A DNA stretch of 64,000 bases from Rhodocollybia butyracea (taxonomy: Eukaryota; Basidiomycota; Agaricomycetes; Agaricales; Omphalotaceae): contig JADNRY010000232.1 of assembly GCA_015501585.1 (NCBI GenBank), forward strand, positions 33,186-97,185. Direction: 5' to 3'. The position numbers and the translations under genes are program-made. Within the stretch, counting starts at the first letter, position 1; every line of letters starts with the position of its first letter. Below, in pieces: positions 23,651-35,199 of this stretch. The notes beneath the pieces are model-generated. The model had not been told where the DNA came from, ran no database searches, and saw only the letters and a list, made by a program, of their open reading frames with translations.

Positions 23651-25121
23651 ATGTTTCTTATTACCGCTATTTTCATCGGTTGCTTCCTGGAGGTTCTGGT
23701 TTATGGTGAGTTTTTTCTTGATATATGTACATTTTGCGACTCTCATATCTTGCCTTGAGTATCTAGGTGCTTATGTAGCAACTTTTATCAGACATGTCCA
23801 AATTCTAGTGTCACGCCGGAGAAAGCTGCCCCCAAGAACATTCATATATCTTTCAACAGCAAGTGTTCTGCTTTTTGTGCTTGCGACTGTAGTATGCAAT
23901 TTGGACAATCCAAGGAATAAAAGCTAATGGAATATTTGTGCAGTCTGTTGTAACTGTTCTTATCTTCACCACGAATATCTTTAAAACCCCAACTGAGCCT
24001 ATTGATTTCTCGGGGTATGGTAGAAAGTACAACATCGTCAGTGGATGTAATTTGTTCTCTCTGATGGTTGCAGATGCATTTTTGGTCCGCTGGATAGTTC
24101 CTCGTGTACAGTGTTGCATACTTACATACTCAATCCGATGTAGCTCTATCGCTCGTATATCCTCTACAACTCTCGTCTTCGTGCTGTTGCCCTTCCTTTA
24201 TTGGTGTTCATGGTCGAATGCGGTACGTCTGTTTGAACTGTGTTCCACTCTGTGCTGAAATTTATTGGAAGGCACCATAATATGGGCTACAATCGCCCTC
24301 TCTCAGGAAAATGACGGGGACTCAGACCCCTGGACTGATCGTCCGCAAAAATTGACTCTTGCTGAAACCATCTTTGGCTTCATTTCAGTTACCGTGAATG
24401 TGATGTGTACCAGTAATGACATCTCCCTACTCCTTTGAGGAACATGATGACTTATTAGGAGGGTCAAAAGGTCTTATTATTGCCTGTATGTGGCGCTCCC
24501 ACCGTCGACTGTTGGCCACAGGTATAGCACCCAATCTGCAGCCTAGCGCCTATGCTCAAGTCGGCGCTATCATTATTAATTCTGGTATGTGCCAGAACAC
24601 TCTGGCTCTCGTCCCTTGATTGAAATAACACTTATTAGCTGCAATCAATCTTGTTTGGTTGTTCAGTGTCTTTGCGACCTCGAGTATCTCATCACTTGTG
24701 TATGAGGTGTTTACTGCTCCGGTTAGTCTCAAGGTTGAATTAGTAAGCTATTACAGCTTTGTGAGGTACTGACTACCATCCTAGTTGGCTTGTGTCACCG
24801 TAGGTTGAGTTATATGCCGTGTTAGTAGATGCTAATCTGCTCATTAGGCCTTGATAGTAAGACATTCAATTGAGTTAACAAGTTCACAATAAGGTTCTGA
24901 CCTCAGCTCAGTTTTCCACAATCATTGTCAGCGCTTCAAGACCACCTTCGTCAGAGTTATCCATCCTCGTTTCCACTGTACCAATACCAGACTTTCCTGA
25001 AGATTTTGTGCCATCCAATGCTACAACGAAATTATCAGCGGACAATAGGTTGGAGGCTAGTTTCCAGCTGGTGGAATCATCAAGTTCCCTGGACCCTGGA
25101 CAAATAATGGAGCACTTATAG
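23651..25121 (+). CDS. Orphan seven-transmembrane protein, array copy 1
   Basis: First of seven tandem paralogues. Exon 1 (MFLITAIFIG...) splices at 23706-23766 into GAYVATFIRHVQILV. Next come RRRKLPPRTFIYLSTAS, an intron GTATGC...GTGCAG, EPIDFSGYG, an intron after DAFL, LYRSYILYNSRL, then TLAETIFGFIS, an intron after MCT, IIACMWRSHRRLL, YAQVGAIIINS, SSLVYEVF, two very short exons (LACVT, ALI) and a Ser/Thr-rich cytosolic tail ending with TAG at 25119-25121. Seven hydrophobic segments give a GPCR-like topology of a kind common in Agaricomycetes. The ligand and function are unknown. All exons stay in frame, so the copy looks intact. Confidence 0.72.
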
Positions 25122-26325
25122 TTGATAGATGTAATAGATAGAGTTGGAGCCACGAAGAGTCCTGAAGCATGATTGTTCAAGATCATCCACAGTAGTACTT
25201 GTTTGTTATTGCAGTGAGTGGCAGCCTGAGTCTGAGGCGATGTCGAACAGCTATTTGCCAGGTATCCTGTCTATTTGCATCTGTGTGAGTAGCCCAAGAG
25301 TAGCCTTAGTGTTATCATGTAACATTTTAGTGGTGATCTCCGATCCATAATGTTGAAGGAGAAACCTCGGGCCAAGGAGTCCCGCCCCCCGCCTTGAAGC
25401 GGATGGAACGCGGTTTACCCCACTGGCAGCGAGTATCTTTATTTAACCTTACTTTTTCGTTTATCCGAGTACCTAAGTCCTACTTATATACTGGACATCT
25501 TGTCCTTATGAGTCCTTATGACCCTCAGTCGCTTGTATTCATACACTTCTGAGGGTAAGTTGTCTTCATCTATTAATCTGTGAAACCTATACTTACGCTC
25601 ATGCATGTAGCTATTACTTATACTCAATTATACTGTTTCACAGGTGTTTACTTATTCAATACGAGTCGTTTGTATCCGTACACTTCTGAGGCTATTACTT
25701 ATTGGGTGAGCAAAGCAAAACCCTTTGTTAGGCGTGCCCACTGCCGTTGTGAACGAGCACAGCCACAACGAACGGAGGTCAAAATGCTTTGACCGGCCAA
25801 AGCGAGCGGAGCGCCCGAGCTGCCTGGGCCCTGACCCCATCGCTCACCCACCCTGTATCGACTGAGCTTGATGTGAGTTTGACTTACCTTAACATTATCG
25901 ATAAAAATTTTTCAAGCTGTGGATTGGGCTTGAAAATAAAACCAATCTTGAAACTATCAGCGCAAGTATCAGCGATCAGAGCTAAAGCTTGGCCACAACC
26001 GCCTATGCCATCCGTCCGGCAGTGTGCTAATGGGCCTAGTTCACTATTCCGCATTCAAGTTGTAGATTGGTAGCCGACACTACTCAACTTCGGTATTTCA
26101 GCTTTTCCGAGTAGGCAAGGTGTCCAGGCTTCCCTGCCCGGTCATTCAAATCTTGTTCTTCAGTTTCTCGTGCCACTTCGACACAACTCCGACATTGGCA
26201 AAAGGTCAGTCGGCTAGTGGAAGCCATTAGGCTTGTCTCCCAAAGGCAGACTCCAAAACCTCGTGAGTGACACTACGAGTCGAAGTATGCCAGTCAGAAC
26301 TGTATTACAGTGCCCAACAGCCTCG
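25122..26325. other. Spacer between copy 1 and the Copia element, with ~700 bp of foreign sequence
   Basis: 25,122-25,350 resembles the tail spacer of the other units. About 25,350-26,050 matches no other unit and replaces the copper-amine-oxidase tail. It holds direct repeats (ACACTTCTGAGG and GCTATTACTTA, twice, near 25,545/25,680 and 25,609/25,690) and may be an LTR remnant, but I could not define its ends. Array similarity resumes at about 26,055 (TTGTAGATTGGTAGCCGACAC). Confidence 0.5.
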
Positions 26326-26330
26326 GCTCC
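26326..26330 (+). repeat. Target-site duplication (left), Copia element
   Basis: GCTCC, repeated at 31854-31858 directly outside the other LTR. Confidence 0.75.
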
Positions 26331-26546
26331 TCTTAAGGGCGATAAGGTTTAGGACAAGTGTATTCTGGCACGAAGAGAGAACCGATAGGTAAATAGAATA
26401 GAATACAGTGTCCTTGTAACTCACCTGGCACGAAGAGAGAACCGATAGGGGCTCTTCTTCGGGTCAGGATGATTAATGAAGTAATAATGTCCGATTAGGA
26501 AAGTAAAAGGATGCTTTGGCCTAAGGCGTCTGATCAACCTCTAACA
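26331..26546 (-). repeat. Copia 3' LTR
   Basis: 216 bp, - strand TGTTAGAGG...CTTAAGA. Contains a shared internal motif GGCACGAAGAGAGAACCGAT twice (near 26,370 and 26,430). Confidence 0.9.
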
Positions 26547-28373
26547 CCCCCCCTTGAGTAGCATCTAGGCTAAGCAATTTAACCCATTGGTTGTGCATTG
26601 TCCTGTGGAGGGGTTTCGTGAAAATGTCGGCAACATTTTCCTTGTTTGATACATTGACGACGTCGACGAGGCGTTTGACTATACAGTCGCGGATAAAGTG
26701 TTCACGAATGGATATGTGTTTCATCTTGCTGTGAGCATGGAGGTCGTGTGTACACGCAACCGTTCCTTGGTTATCGCAAAATAAGGAAGTGGGGGCTTGT
26801 TGAGGGAAGCCGAGTTCTGCGAAGAAGTTTCTGAACCAAAGGATGTCTTTGGCGCAGTGAGTCGTAGCAAGATATTCTGCCTCACATGAGGATAGAGCAA
26901 CGACAGACTGTTGTTTGGAACTCCATGATAGTGGGGAGCCGTTCATGAGGATAATGAACCCAGAGACTGATTTTCTGTCGTCGCCCATTCCCCAGTCAGA
27001 GTCAGATAGGGCACGGAATAGAGGGTAACGTAGTTTGTTTCTTCTGAGCCACAGAGAGTAGAAGATAGTTCCTTTGAGGTAGCGAAGCAGGTGTTTTGCT
27101 GCAACAATGTGGACAGGCCCATAGTTGGACATAAACCTTGCCAACTCTCGTACTGTATATGCGATATCGGGCCTGGAACAAGTACAGAGATACATGGCTT
27201 TACCAACAACCGCGGTATAGGGGAAAGCCCTGACTTTCGCTCTGTTATCTGGCGTGAGTTCTTCGGTCGAAGGAAAGAGACGAACACCAGGGTCCATGGG
27301 AGTCGAGACTGGTTTAGAGTTCTCGAACCCAAACTCACGAAGGATGGATTCCGTATATGCGAGCTGGTCTAGTCTAATGGTTCTGTTGCTTCTGTCACAG
27401 GTGATTCCGCAACCAAGGTGGAAAGTGGGTTCACCGTTGTCAGTGATGTCAAAGAGGGAGCTGAGCTGTTGTATGACTTTGTCAGATTCGGATGCAGGTT
27501 TGGAACCGATAAGCATGTTGTCGACACTAGTTGTAATAATGGATCTATTGTCACCTTCGTAACGAACATAGACACTCCAGTCCGACTCCGTCCTTTTGAA
27601 CCCGATGGATTCAAGCTTGGCGTTGAGCTCAAGATACCATTGCCTTCCCGATTGCTTCAGGCCATATGTCCTTTTCACAACCGCCAGAAACCAGAACCAG
27701 TATTTGTCGGCTTCTTCATGTAAATTTCTTCGTCGAGTGGACCATTGAGGTATGCGGTTTTGACGTTGATTTGGCGAAGCTCCATATCATGTTCCGCTAC
27801 AATTGTGAGGACAGTCCGTATAGATTCCCATCTGGCTACAGGCGCAAAGGTGTAATTATAGTCCTGACCTGGAATCTGGGTGAAGCCCTTTGCTACGAGT
27901 CGAGCTTTGAATCTGGAGATCAATCCATCACGGTCCCTCTTTATGCGGAGCACCCATTTACACCCAACCGGTTTGCGGTTCGGAGGCACATCATCGACTT
28001 CCTCGTAGACTCCTTTTGCCTTCAATGATTCAAGTTCTTCGTATATGGCAGCAAGCCAGTACGACCAGTAGATTGACGATTTGGCGTGTTGGATGGAAAG
28101 GGGGTCTTTTTCAGACGAATCATTGATGGGGTCATGGAGGGCTGCACCTGCAAAGGTTTCTACATCGACAAAGGCTTGAGCTAGTGGTTGGAGGTCGCTT
28201 GTATTACACTCTACTTCGATTTCTCGGCTGTCTGGAGAGTTAAGTAAATTCAGGAGAACTGTATTTTGCCCCCCCTTTTCCGGACGAGTGGTGATGAAGT
28301 TTGCGCGGTAGTGGGCGGGTAATTGCCTCGCTTGCTCGGAGCGTTTTGGACAAGGGTTGTCCGTGTCAAGCAT
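26521..28373 (-). pseudogene. Copia reverse transcriptase and RNase H, broken
   Basis: RT: KPVGCKWVLRIKRDRDG, RFKARLVAKGFTQ, then QINVKTAYLNG where the family has an Asp (x-D-V-K-T), KRTYGLKQSGRQWY, and TSVDNMLIG where the family has V-D-D. Both catalytic Asp positions are therefore Asn, which should abolish polymerase activity. RNase H keeps its acidic residues (ALSDSDWG, SSCEAEY, FCDNQGT) and ends near 26,521. A frame change near 27,676 separates the two ORFs. The C-terminal end abuts the polypurine tract and LTR. Confidence 0.9.
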
Positions 28374-28686
28374 ATGGTAGTCGCCATCAGCGTCTTTTTC
28401 CTCGATGCATTGCTCTTCTCTAGAACTTTCAGTCTGAGAAGAACGTCTGCAGAGTAGGGTTAGTTAGGGTTTTAGAGAGTGCGTCAAAGCGTACTCTTTA
28501 AGCTCAATGCGTTCTCAATCTGTAAGACTTTCAATAGTCTCAGAAGAAGGGCTGCAGAGTAAAATGAGATAGGGTTTTAGGAAGGGACGAAGTAATGTAC
28601 CCTTGCTCATCTTCACGGAAGTCGGTCTCTGAAGGTGCCATTTCTTCGGAGAGAGAACTAACAGGAAGCAAAATTTTAGGGTTTTG

Positions 28687-29640
28687 TTAAAGGAAGGTAG
28701 CGAGACGATGTACGTACTCATCATGACCTTCAAGTAGGGTTTCTCGTTCTTCCAGCAAACGAATATCATTGTTGAAGGAAGGTATAGATTGTAAATGGAG
28801 ATCGGCCCAGAGGATCTCTGATAGTGGAGGGGACGGCAGTTGTGACGGGAATCCATGGAATTCAATGTCTCGACAAGCTCTGATAGTTCTAGATTCGGGA
28901 AACCAAATTAGGTACCCTTTTGAATCTGGCAAGTATCCAACGAATCTCCCTTGTTCACCTCGCGGAACAGTTTTGTTCAAATAATCTGAGGTTGTTTTCC
29001 GGGAGGTAACGAGAGCGCCAAAAGGGCGGAGGTGAGAGAGGTCTGGTTTCTTTCGAAACCAGCCATAGAACGGAGTAAGTTTGTCGGATAGGGAAGCATG
29101 TGGAACTCTGTTTTTGATATGTGCGCCGGTTTGCGTGCTCAGCGGCCAGAACCATGCTGAAAGACCACAGTCTACTAACATTGCTCGGGACATTCTCTCC
29201 AGAATCTGGTTAACTCTTTTGGCGACTCCGTTTTGCTGAGAGGCATCAGGGACGGTTTTTTTCGTAGGTTATACCTTCTTTTGCGCAGTATTCTCGAAAA
29301 GCACCTTCGGTGAGTTCACCGGCGTTGTCGACGCGTAGAAAGATGATTTGGTAGCCTAGTTGTTTTTCTGCCACAGTGCGGAATTGGATAAAGCATTTAA
29401 GTGCATCGGATCTCGATTTTAGAAAGAAAACAATAATAAAACGTGAGTAGTCATCAACGAAGGTGATAAAGTATCTGAAGTTGCCGTATCCGAGAGGGAG
29501 GGGACCACAGATATCAGAATGGACACGGAATAATGGACGTGTTGCACGGTTGGTTGATACATGGGGAAATTTGAGTCGTTTGATGTTGGCAAGGGCACAA
29601 ATTTGACAGTTGACGACTCACACGCTGTCAATATTTGACG
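28687..29640 (-). pseudogene. Copia integrase, broken
   Basis: The 28,687-29,193 ORF holds the C-terminal integrase part (SRAMLVDCGLSAWFWP, RVPHASLSDKLTPFYGWF, HLRPFGALV, GRFVGYLPDSKGYLIWFPES). The DDE catalytic core lies upstream at about 29,200-29,640 (ITFVDDYSRF on the - strand), split by stops and frame changes. Confidence 0.8.
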
Positions 29641-29688
29641 GGAGTCCAGTCGTGGAGTCCCGTAGCCCTTTAACGTCTATATGGCCCA

Positions 29689-30673
29689 TTAGACAGTGGT
29701 AAAACCCAGGCGTCTATTCGCCTCAGTTTCTCCATCAGGACCAAACATTGCCGTGATTGAAGGCACCATTGATGCAATCAGTGTTGATTGCGGAGATGTT
29801 GGAGGCGGAATGGGGATAACGTTCATCTGGTACAGATCTCGTACAATGTCTCCGCTAGCAAAGGGCTCGTTATTTGAAGTTAGGTAAGTGATAATACCTT
29901 TGCCAGTCGAGGTTTTTACACCCTTTCTGTCTAGTCTAGAGCCCAATATGAGATTGCATCGCGCTGTAGGAATATGAAGAACGTTGGAGATTGAGAAAGG
30001 TCTGATGTTTTGGTTATGTTCCGCATTGAGGACAATTTTCCCTTTTCCTACTGCTGCAGCAGACAGTGGAGCCGAACCCAAAGACGTCAAGGGGCGATTC
30101 AAAAGGAGTATAATCATGAAAGAGATTTCTGTCATGGAATATATGGCGGGATGCACCAGTGTCGTGGTTGATGCTGGCATCTTTCATGGTGTCTCCACTG
30201 AGTGCAATCATGTTAATGACTATTTCTTCGTTGATATTTACATCGTCGTCGTCGTCTGTGAATGCTGGAACTTCCACCATGTATAAAAGGGGATTCAAGA
30301 CCTGATTGACTTCTCTTTTGCCATTGTTCGAGGTTTGAGCTGTCCCAGCGAAACAGCTTCCTGGTTCATCTGTTTGGACTTCTTTAAGCTGTTTCCGACG
30401 GCAAGAAAGGCGTTCCTTGAGTGAAAGGTGGACATCCTTTTTTCCAGAGTAGCGAGGTGGGTATTTCCCTTGCATTCCCCCTTTAAACGCAAAGCATTCT
30501 GTAGAAGTATGACCGACGGGGGTTTCACAATAGGGATTGTCACAGAACAAGTGACTACAAAAGTTTCTAGACTGGTTAGGACTGTATGGAACCGAGCGAC
30601 AATCTGCACGGTTTTGCTTGCGATTCGTCGTTGAGGGACCAGCGCTAATGCGCTGTTGAAGAGGTACTGTCAA
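29689..30673 (-). pseudogene. Copia zinc knuckle and aspartic protease, broken
   Basis: The 30,014-30,673 ORF has a CCHC knuckle (CDNPYCETPVGHTSTEC) and the protease signature HDTGASRHIFHDR. The 29,689-30,180 ORF continues the protease/linker region in another frame (NVLHIPTARCNLILGSRL, a typical Copia segment after the protease active site). Confidence 0.8.
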
Positions 30674-30736
30674 GTATGCATTGGGAACGGCATCTGTTAC
30701 TGCTTTGGACCTTTTGCGGTTGACAATAGCATTGAC

Positions 30737-31578
30737 TTAAACAATGGAAGGTGCGATTCCTCTATTAACTTCTTCTTCTTTGAGCTCCTGAATAACAAAA
30801 GCTGAAGAAATTGGATGCCCGTTGGATGCGCCTTTTCTCAACTTCTTCAAGAGACGATTGCGACAGAAGGCCCAGTCTTTATTCAGTGTCATTAGCATGA
30901 TGAGGTGACTTGCAAATTCTGTGTCTGGCATGATGCCTGGGCTGATATCTCAAAGTTTGTTATAGAGCTCGACCATAGTTTCCCTCCAGTTAACAGGGTT
31001 GTCATCAATACCACATCTATTCCCAATGATTTCATGGTTAATTGCAATACCTGTAGCGTTGTTGGAAGGTTCGAATTCTTCTTCGAGAGCTATCCAGGCG
31101 TCGCAAGCGGATTTGCAGTCGCGGACGACATGTCCTCTGCCGTTAGGGACCGCTTTTGCGATGATAGCGAGTATCTTCTTGTCAGTGGTAAACCAAGGTT
31201 GAGCATCGATTTTGGCTTGTGCAACGTCGTCTTTGTTCCCAGGAATCGTTGCTCGGATAGGATTGTGGTAAACCAAGGTTGAGCATCGATTTTGGCTTGT
31301 GCAACGTCGTCTTCGTTCCCAGGAATCGTTGCTCGGATAGGATTGCCGTAGTCGTCGATAGCCTGAAGTATCTGTGTTTGTACTAGAGCAGGAATGTTCG
31401 GCGGATCATATTCTGGGCCTTCAATGTGACACCAGAAATCTGCCGCGATGAGTTCAAACTTGGATTTTTGTCTGAACTCGCTATAGTTGTTAGTGCCATC
31501 GCTGTTAATTTTGATAGGCGTGAGTTTGAGACGATAGAAATTCTTCTCGTCGTTCGTTTCATCCATTTCGTTGCTCAT
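30737..31578 (-). pseudogene. Copia gag, broken
   Basis: Starts at 31,578 (MSNEMDETND), 60 nt inside the 5' LTR. It contains the gag-like DAWIALEEEFEPSN and AFVIQELKEEEV segments in shifted frames. An 80-bp tandem duplication (31,185 and 31,265) breaks the frame. Confidence 0.75.
31185..31344. repeat. 80-bp direct tandem duplication within gag
   Basis: GTGGTAAACCAAGGTTGAGC starts at 31,185 and again at 31,265; the two 80-bp copies are nearly identical (CTTTGTTCCC versus CTTCGTTCCC). Confidence 0.85.
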
Positions 31579-31637
31579 TGGTGTTAGGAGTTGTTATTGT
31601 TATGCAGTGAATTTAAAGAGCAATGGGGCCCATAACC

Positions 31638-31853
31638 TCTTAAGGGCAATAAGGTTTAGGACAAGTGTATTCTGGCACGAAGAGAGAACCGATAGGTAAA
31701 TAGAATAGAATACAGTGTCCTTGTAACTCACCTGGCACAAAGAGAGAACCGATAGGGGCTCTTCTTCGGGTCAGGATGATTAATAAAGTAATAATGTCCG
31801 ATTAGGAAAGTAAAAGGATGCTTTGGCCTAAGGCGTCTGATCAACCTCTAACA
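31638..31853 (-). repeat. Copia 5' LTR
   Basis: 216 bp, differing from the other LTR by three substitutions, each G in the left copy and A in the right. Confidence 0.9.
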
Positions 31854-31858
31854 GCTCC
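31854..31858 (+). repeat. Target-site duplication (right), Copia element
   Basis: GCTCC, matching 26326-26330. Confidence 0.75.
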
Positions 31859-32025
31859 AGCTCACACAGTATAGTATACATAAATGCGGTGACTATCATG
31901 AATCATGCATCACTACTAATCGCCAGTGAGCACAAGATAACAACTTGGAATTAAGTGGACTCCAAGTTGCCGCCTAATTGCCACCTATGCATAACCTCGA
32001 TCTGAGAAACCGGTGCTGCAATAAG

Positions 32026-32035
32026 TACTTAAGGG
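32026..32035 (+). promoter_or_regulatory. TATA-like block, 7TM copy 2
   Basis: TACTTAAGGG (then ACAGGC), 41 nt before the ATG. An upstream block ATAACCTCGATCTGAGAAAC is also conserved before copies 4, 5 and 6. Confidence 0.5.
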
Positions 32036-32066
32036 ACAGGCATATACTCTGGTATCCACATGATCC

Positions 32067-34636
32067 ATGTTTCTCATTAGCGCCATTTTCATTGGTACAC
32101 TTCTGGAAGTTCTACTTTATGGTGTGTTTTTCATAGATGTATGTGTACCAGTCTCACATCCTGCCTTGATTGTCTAGGTGCTTACGTGGCAACTTTTATC
32201 CGACATGTCCAAATTCTAGTACTACGCCGGAGAAAGCTGCCCCCTAGAACGTTCATCTATCTTTCAGTAGCAAGTTTTCTGCTCTTAGTGATAGCAACTG
32301 TAGTATGCATTTAGGACAATTTCGGTAAAAAATTGTGGCTGATGGAGTCTTTATGTAGTCCGTTGTCAGTGATTTCATCTTCACTGCATATACCTTTGAA
32401 AGCCCCATCAATCCTATTGAGTTCTCTGGGTATGATAGAAAGAGAAACATCAGCAATGTATGTACTTTGTTCGCTCTGGTGGTTTCAGATGCATTTTTGG
32501 TGCGCTGAGTACTACTTATCTCTTGATTGTGTTGCATTACATTTAACCGATATAGCTCTATCGTTCATATATTCTGTACAGCTCTTGTCTTTGTGTTATT
32601 GCCCTACCTTTAGTGGTGTTTGTGGTTGAATGCGGTATGTCTGTTTGAACTATGATTATTCAATAATTGGTCCCTGCTAAAGTTTATCAGAAGGTATCGG
32701 AATATGGAGCATAATTTCCAGGCTCTCTCAGAAAAACAATGTGGACCCTTGGACCAATCATTCACAAAAATTGACTCTTGCTGAAATCATCTTTGGCTTC
32801 CTTTCAGGCGGTCTGAACCTGATGTGTACCAGTAATGGCATCTTCCGACTCCTTTGAGGAACATAAAGACTTACTGGAAGAGTTGAAAGGTCTTATTATT
32901 GCCTGTATGTGGCGCTCCCACTGTCGACTGCTGGCAGCAGGAGTACCCAATTTGCAACCGCCTAGCGCGTATGTTCAGGTTGGTGCTATCATCATTAATT
33001 CTGGTATGTGCCAGACACTTTGGCTCCTGTCTCTGGATTTGAAATGGCTTTCATAGCTGCAATAAATCTTGTTTGGTTGCTCACTGCTTTTGTGACCTCA
33101 ACTATCTCATCATTTGTGTATGAAGTGTTTGCTGGTTCAGTTAGTGTTGAGCAAAGCTATTGCCTTTGTAACGGTACTGACCACCATCCTAGTTTGCTTG
33201 TGTCACTGTAAGTTAGTCGCATGCCGAGTTCACTTGCGAGTGTGGGCCATCGCGCAAGCGCGTGGCAGGTACAGGTCCTGGAAGAGACTAGGTATGAAAT
33301 GCAGACAACACTCTGCAGTACATCACAGCAGAAGGTAAGTATGTGCCTGGGCCCAATAACATATTAACATTTCTGATACTCATATTATCCAATACACTCT
33401 CCCGAGCAAGAACAAACAGCGCAATGGAAGCTGGCGACTGCTCTGGTTGAAAAGATATTGACCCGCTGGAATATAAGTGGAGGCAACACAGCAGCGAATG
33501 TGCGGCAAACCGTAAGCATGGAAAGGAACTCTTTTCGGTTGGAAAGACGCTGAAGTTCAAGGGCGCTGCTATCATTCAATGGAACACGAGTGATGTCAAA
33601 TGAAGGATCAATGTAGAAAGCAACATAAATTTGCAAAATTTTGGTGGTGAGCTTGGTAGGCACTATGAAAGAAAAATCAGTGCGAGGAATGTGAGGGATA
33701 CCCGAATACACTCACAAGAAGTAAAGGAAGGCATTTTGTGCAAGGTTAGAAAGGGCAGTAAATATTGAAGTTGTTGATGGAACCATTAAATACACCGAAA
33801 GAGGCAGTGCATGCACTTCCACTGCTGCCAACAAAAAGTAAAAACCCAAGGAAGTAAAGTGCAGGGGTACAAAACAGGAAGTAATGAGATATATATAAAC
33901 GCCTTGTGGCAAAAAAGAATCCACTGCACTGAGAATTTGCGGTAGGTAGAATTTGGAGTCAGGCATGTGAGTCTTGCATCAAAATACGTGCATGTAAGAG
34001 ACAGAACTGCAGCGGTGTTTAATGCAGGAAAAAATGTCAAGAGGATGGTTCGGTATCAGTCAGATGCATCGATGCGCTGGGTAAACATGGTCGCACTGCC
34101 ACACAGTAAGCGGTAGGACATGAATAAAGAGAGTAAGTGGTGCAACTGGGAGCTGCAAAAAGTGCAGTCGTTGAACTTGTTGTTGAGCGCTGAAGGTAAA
34201 TTCACAAAATCACATGACAGGCGCTTTGACATCCCAAATAAGGCGAAACGATTCTGCTTAGCTTAATTTGGACGCCATCAAAACCAATTGGGACGAAATT
34301 CCCACGCGAAACCGGCCATAAGGATGTACATTCAGGACTCGTAATAGAAGCTAATCTGCTATACTCTTTCAGGCCTTGATAGTAAGAAGTTCCTTGTTAA
34401 CAATTTTAAAATAACTTTCTCACCTCCAGCAGTTTTCTACAATCATTGTCAGCGCTTCAAGGACACCTTCGTCGGAGTCATTTCCCCCCATTTCTTTTCC
34501 GCCACAAGGCTTTCCCCAAGATTCCATACCATTGACAGACTTGCCAGCAGATAATATGTTTGAGCCTGATATCGAGCCAGCGGAATTATCGTCCCTGAAC
34601 AGATCAAATAATGGAGTATCAGCCAAAGAGGTGTAG
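32067..34636 (+). CDS. Orphan seven-transmembrane protein, array copy 2
   Basis: Same exon order as copy 1: MFLISAIFIGTLLEVLLYG, GAYVATFIRHVQILVLRRRK, EPFEYSG-like segment (here NPIEFSGYDRKRN), LYRSYILYSS, TLAEIIFGFLSGGLNLMCT, IIACMWRSHCRLLAAG, YVQVGAIIINS, SSFVYEVFAGS, short exons FACVT and ALI, and a Ser/Pro-rich tail ending TAG at 34634-34636. All exons remain in frame. The intron between FACVT and ALI, about 50 nt in the paralogues, is about 1.15 kb here because of an insertion (33,232-34,344). Copy 2 lies immediately right of the Copia insertion, which separates it from its normal upstream spacer. Confidence 0.7.
33232..34344 (-). mobile_element. ~1.1-kb insertion in an intron of 7TM copy 2, with - strand membrane-protein-like ORFs
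   Basis: Similarity to the other six copies stops after GCCGAGTTC and resumes at TAGAAGCTAATCTGC. The ends show a short imperfect inverted repeat (TTGCGAGT / reverse TTACGAGT). On the - strand, ORFs at 33,385-33,711, 33,712-33,966 and 33,786-34,040 overlap; one reads PQGVYIYLITSCFVPLHF and FLLAAVEVHALPLSVYLM, strongly hydrophobic. I do not recognise the protein. It could be a captured gene fragment or a small transposon. Confidence 0.5.
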
Positions 34637-35199
34637 TATACTAGTAAGTAGGCTCTGTGCCCATTCTACTGAAGTTGTCAAGCACTTACAGATACAGTAG
34701 ATAAAGTTTGTCTCCAAGTCAAGAAGTGTCCCGAAGCAAGATCATCTCTAGTACTCTTTCATTATTTGGGCTTGCGTCAACCTAAGGCAGTGTCAGTATT
34801 CCCCAAGCAGCTGATAGGTATTTGTCTGTCTTTTTTGAACCATGTCTGTTCGTAGTAGTATCTGTGTAGTAGGGTTATGTAACATTTAGTAGAGATCTCT
34901 ATCCAAAGGCTTTTGCAACGGTAGTGGAAGTTCGAAGGATGTTTGTGGATTTGAGCTCCAAGGTTGTGAGCAAGGTTGTGAGCTGGCCAAGGAGCCGGCT
35001 GTGGGAAAACTCACTGGGGAAAGAGGCTGGCGGGGCGGGGGCGGTTCAAGACAAAATCTTTCTTTGAGCCATTGAAACCCTCTGTTAGGATCTGTAGTGA
35101 TGAAAGGCGTATGCGGACGTCGTTGTTGAAATCTACAAGTAACAGCGATGAAAAGGACAGGTTTGGCGCCCAAGAGCAAGCTTAGTCAGCTCTTCGTTT

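Larger units (their letters stand above)
26331..31853 (-). mobile_element. Ty1/Copia LTR retrotransposon, decayed
   Basis: Two 216-bp LTRs, 5-bp target duplications (GCTCC) and a polypurine tract (AAGGGGGGG on the - strand, about 26,547-26,555) abutting the 3' LTR. The domain order gag, zinc knuckle, protease, integrase, RT, RNase H marks Copia. The coding region is broken by several frame changes and stops, an 80-bp tandem duplication in gag, and loss of two RT catalytic Asp residues. LTRs differ at only three sites, so insertion was fairly recent. The flanks match the upstream region of the 7TM units, so it landed in the unit of copy 2. Confidence 0.93.

Noticed and set aside
25350..25850. 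Possible solo LTR (TGTTGAAGG... with internal direct repeats)
   Set aside because: No matching terminal motif or target duplication could be placed, so it is only noted as foreign sequence.
34420..34626. - strand ORFs over the 3' part of each 7TM gene (also 38,456; 41,154; 45,220; 47,712; 53,889), similar to one another
   Set aside because: They mirror the Ser/Thr-rich tail exon on the + strand, which is in frame with the upstream TM exons through conserved splice sites in several copies. Their mutual similarity comes from the + strand paralogy.
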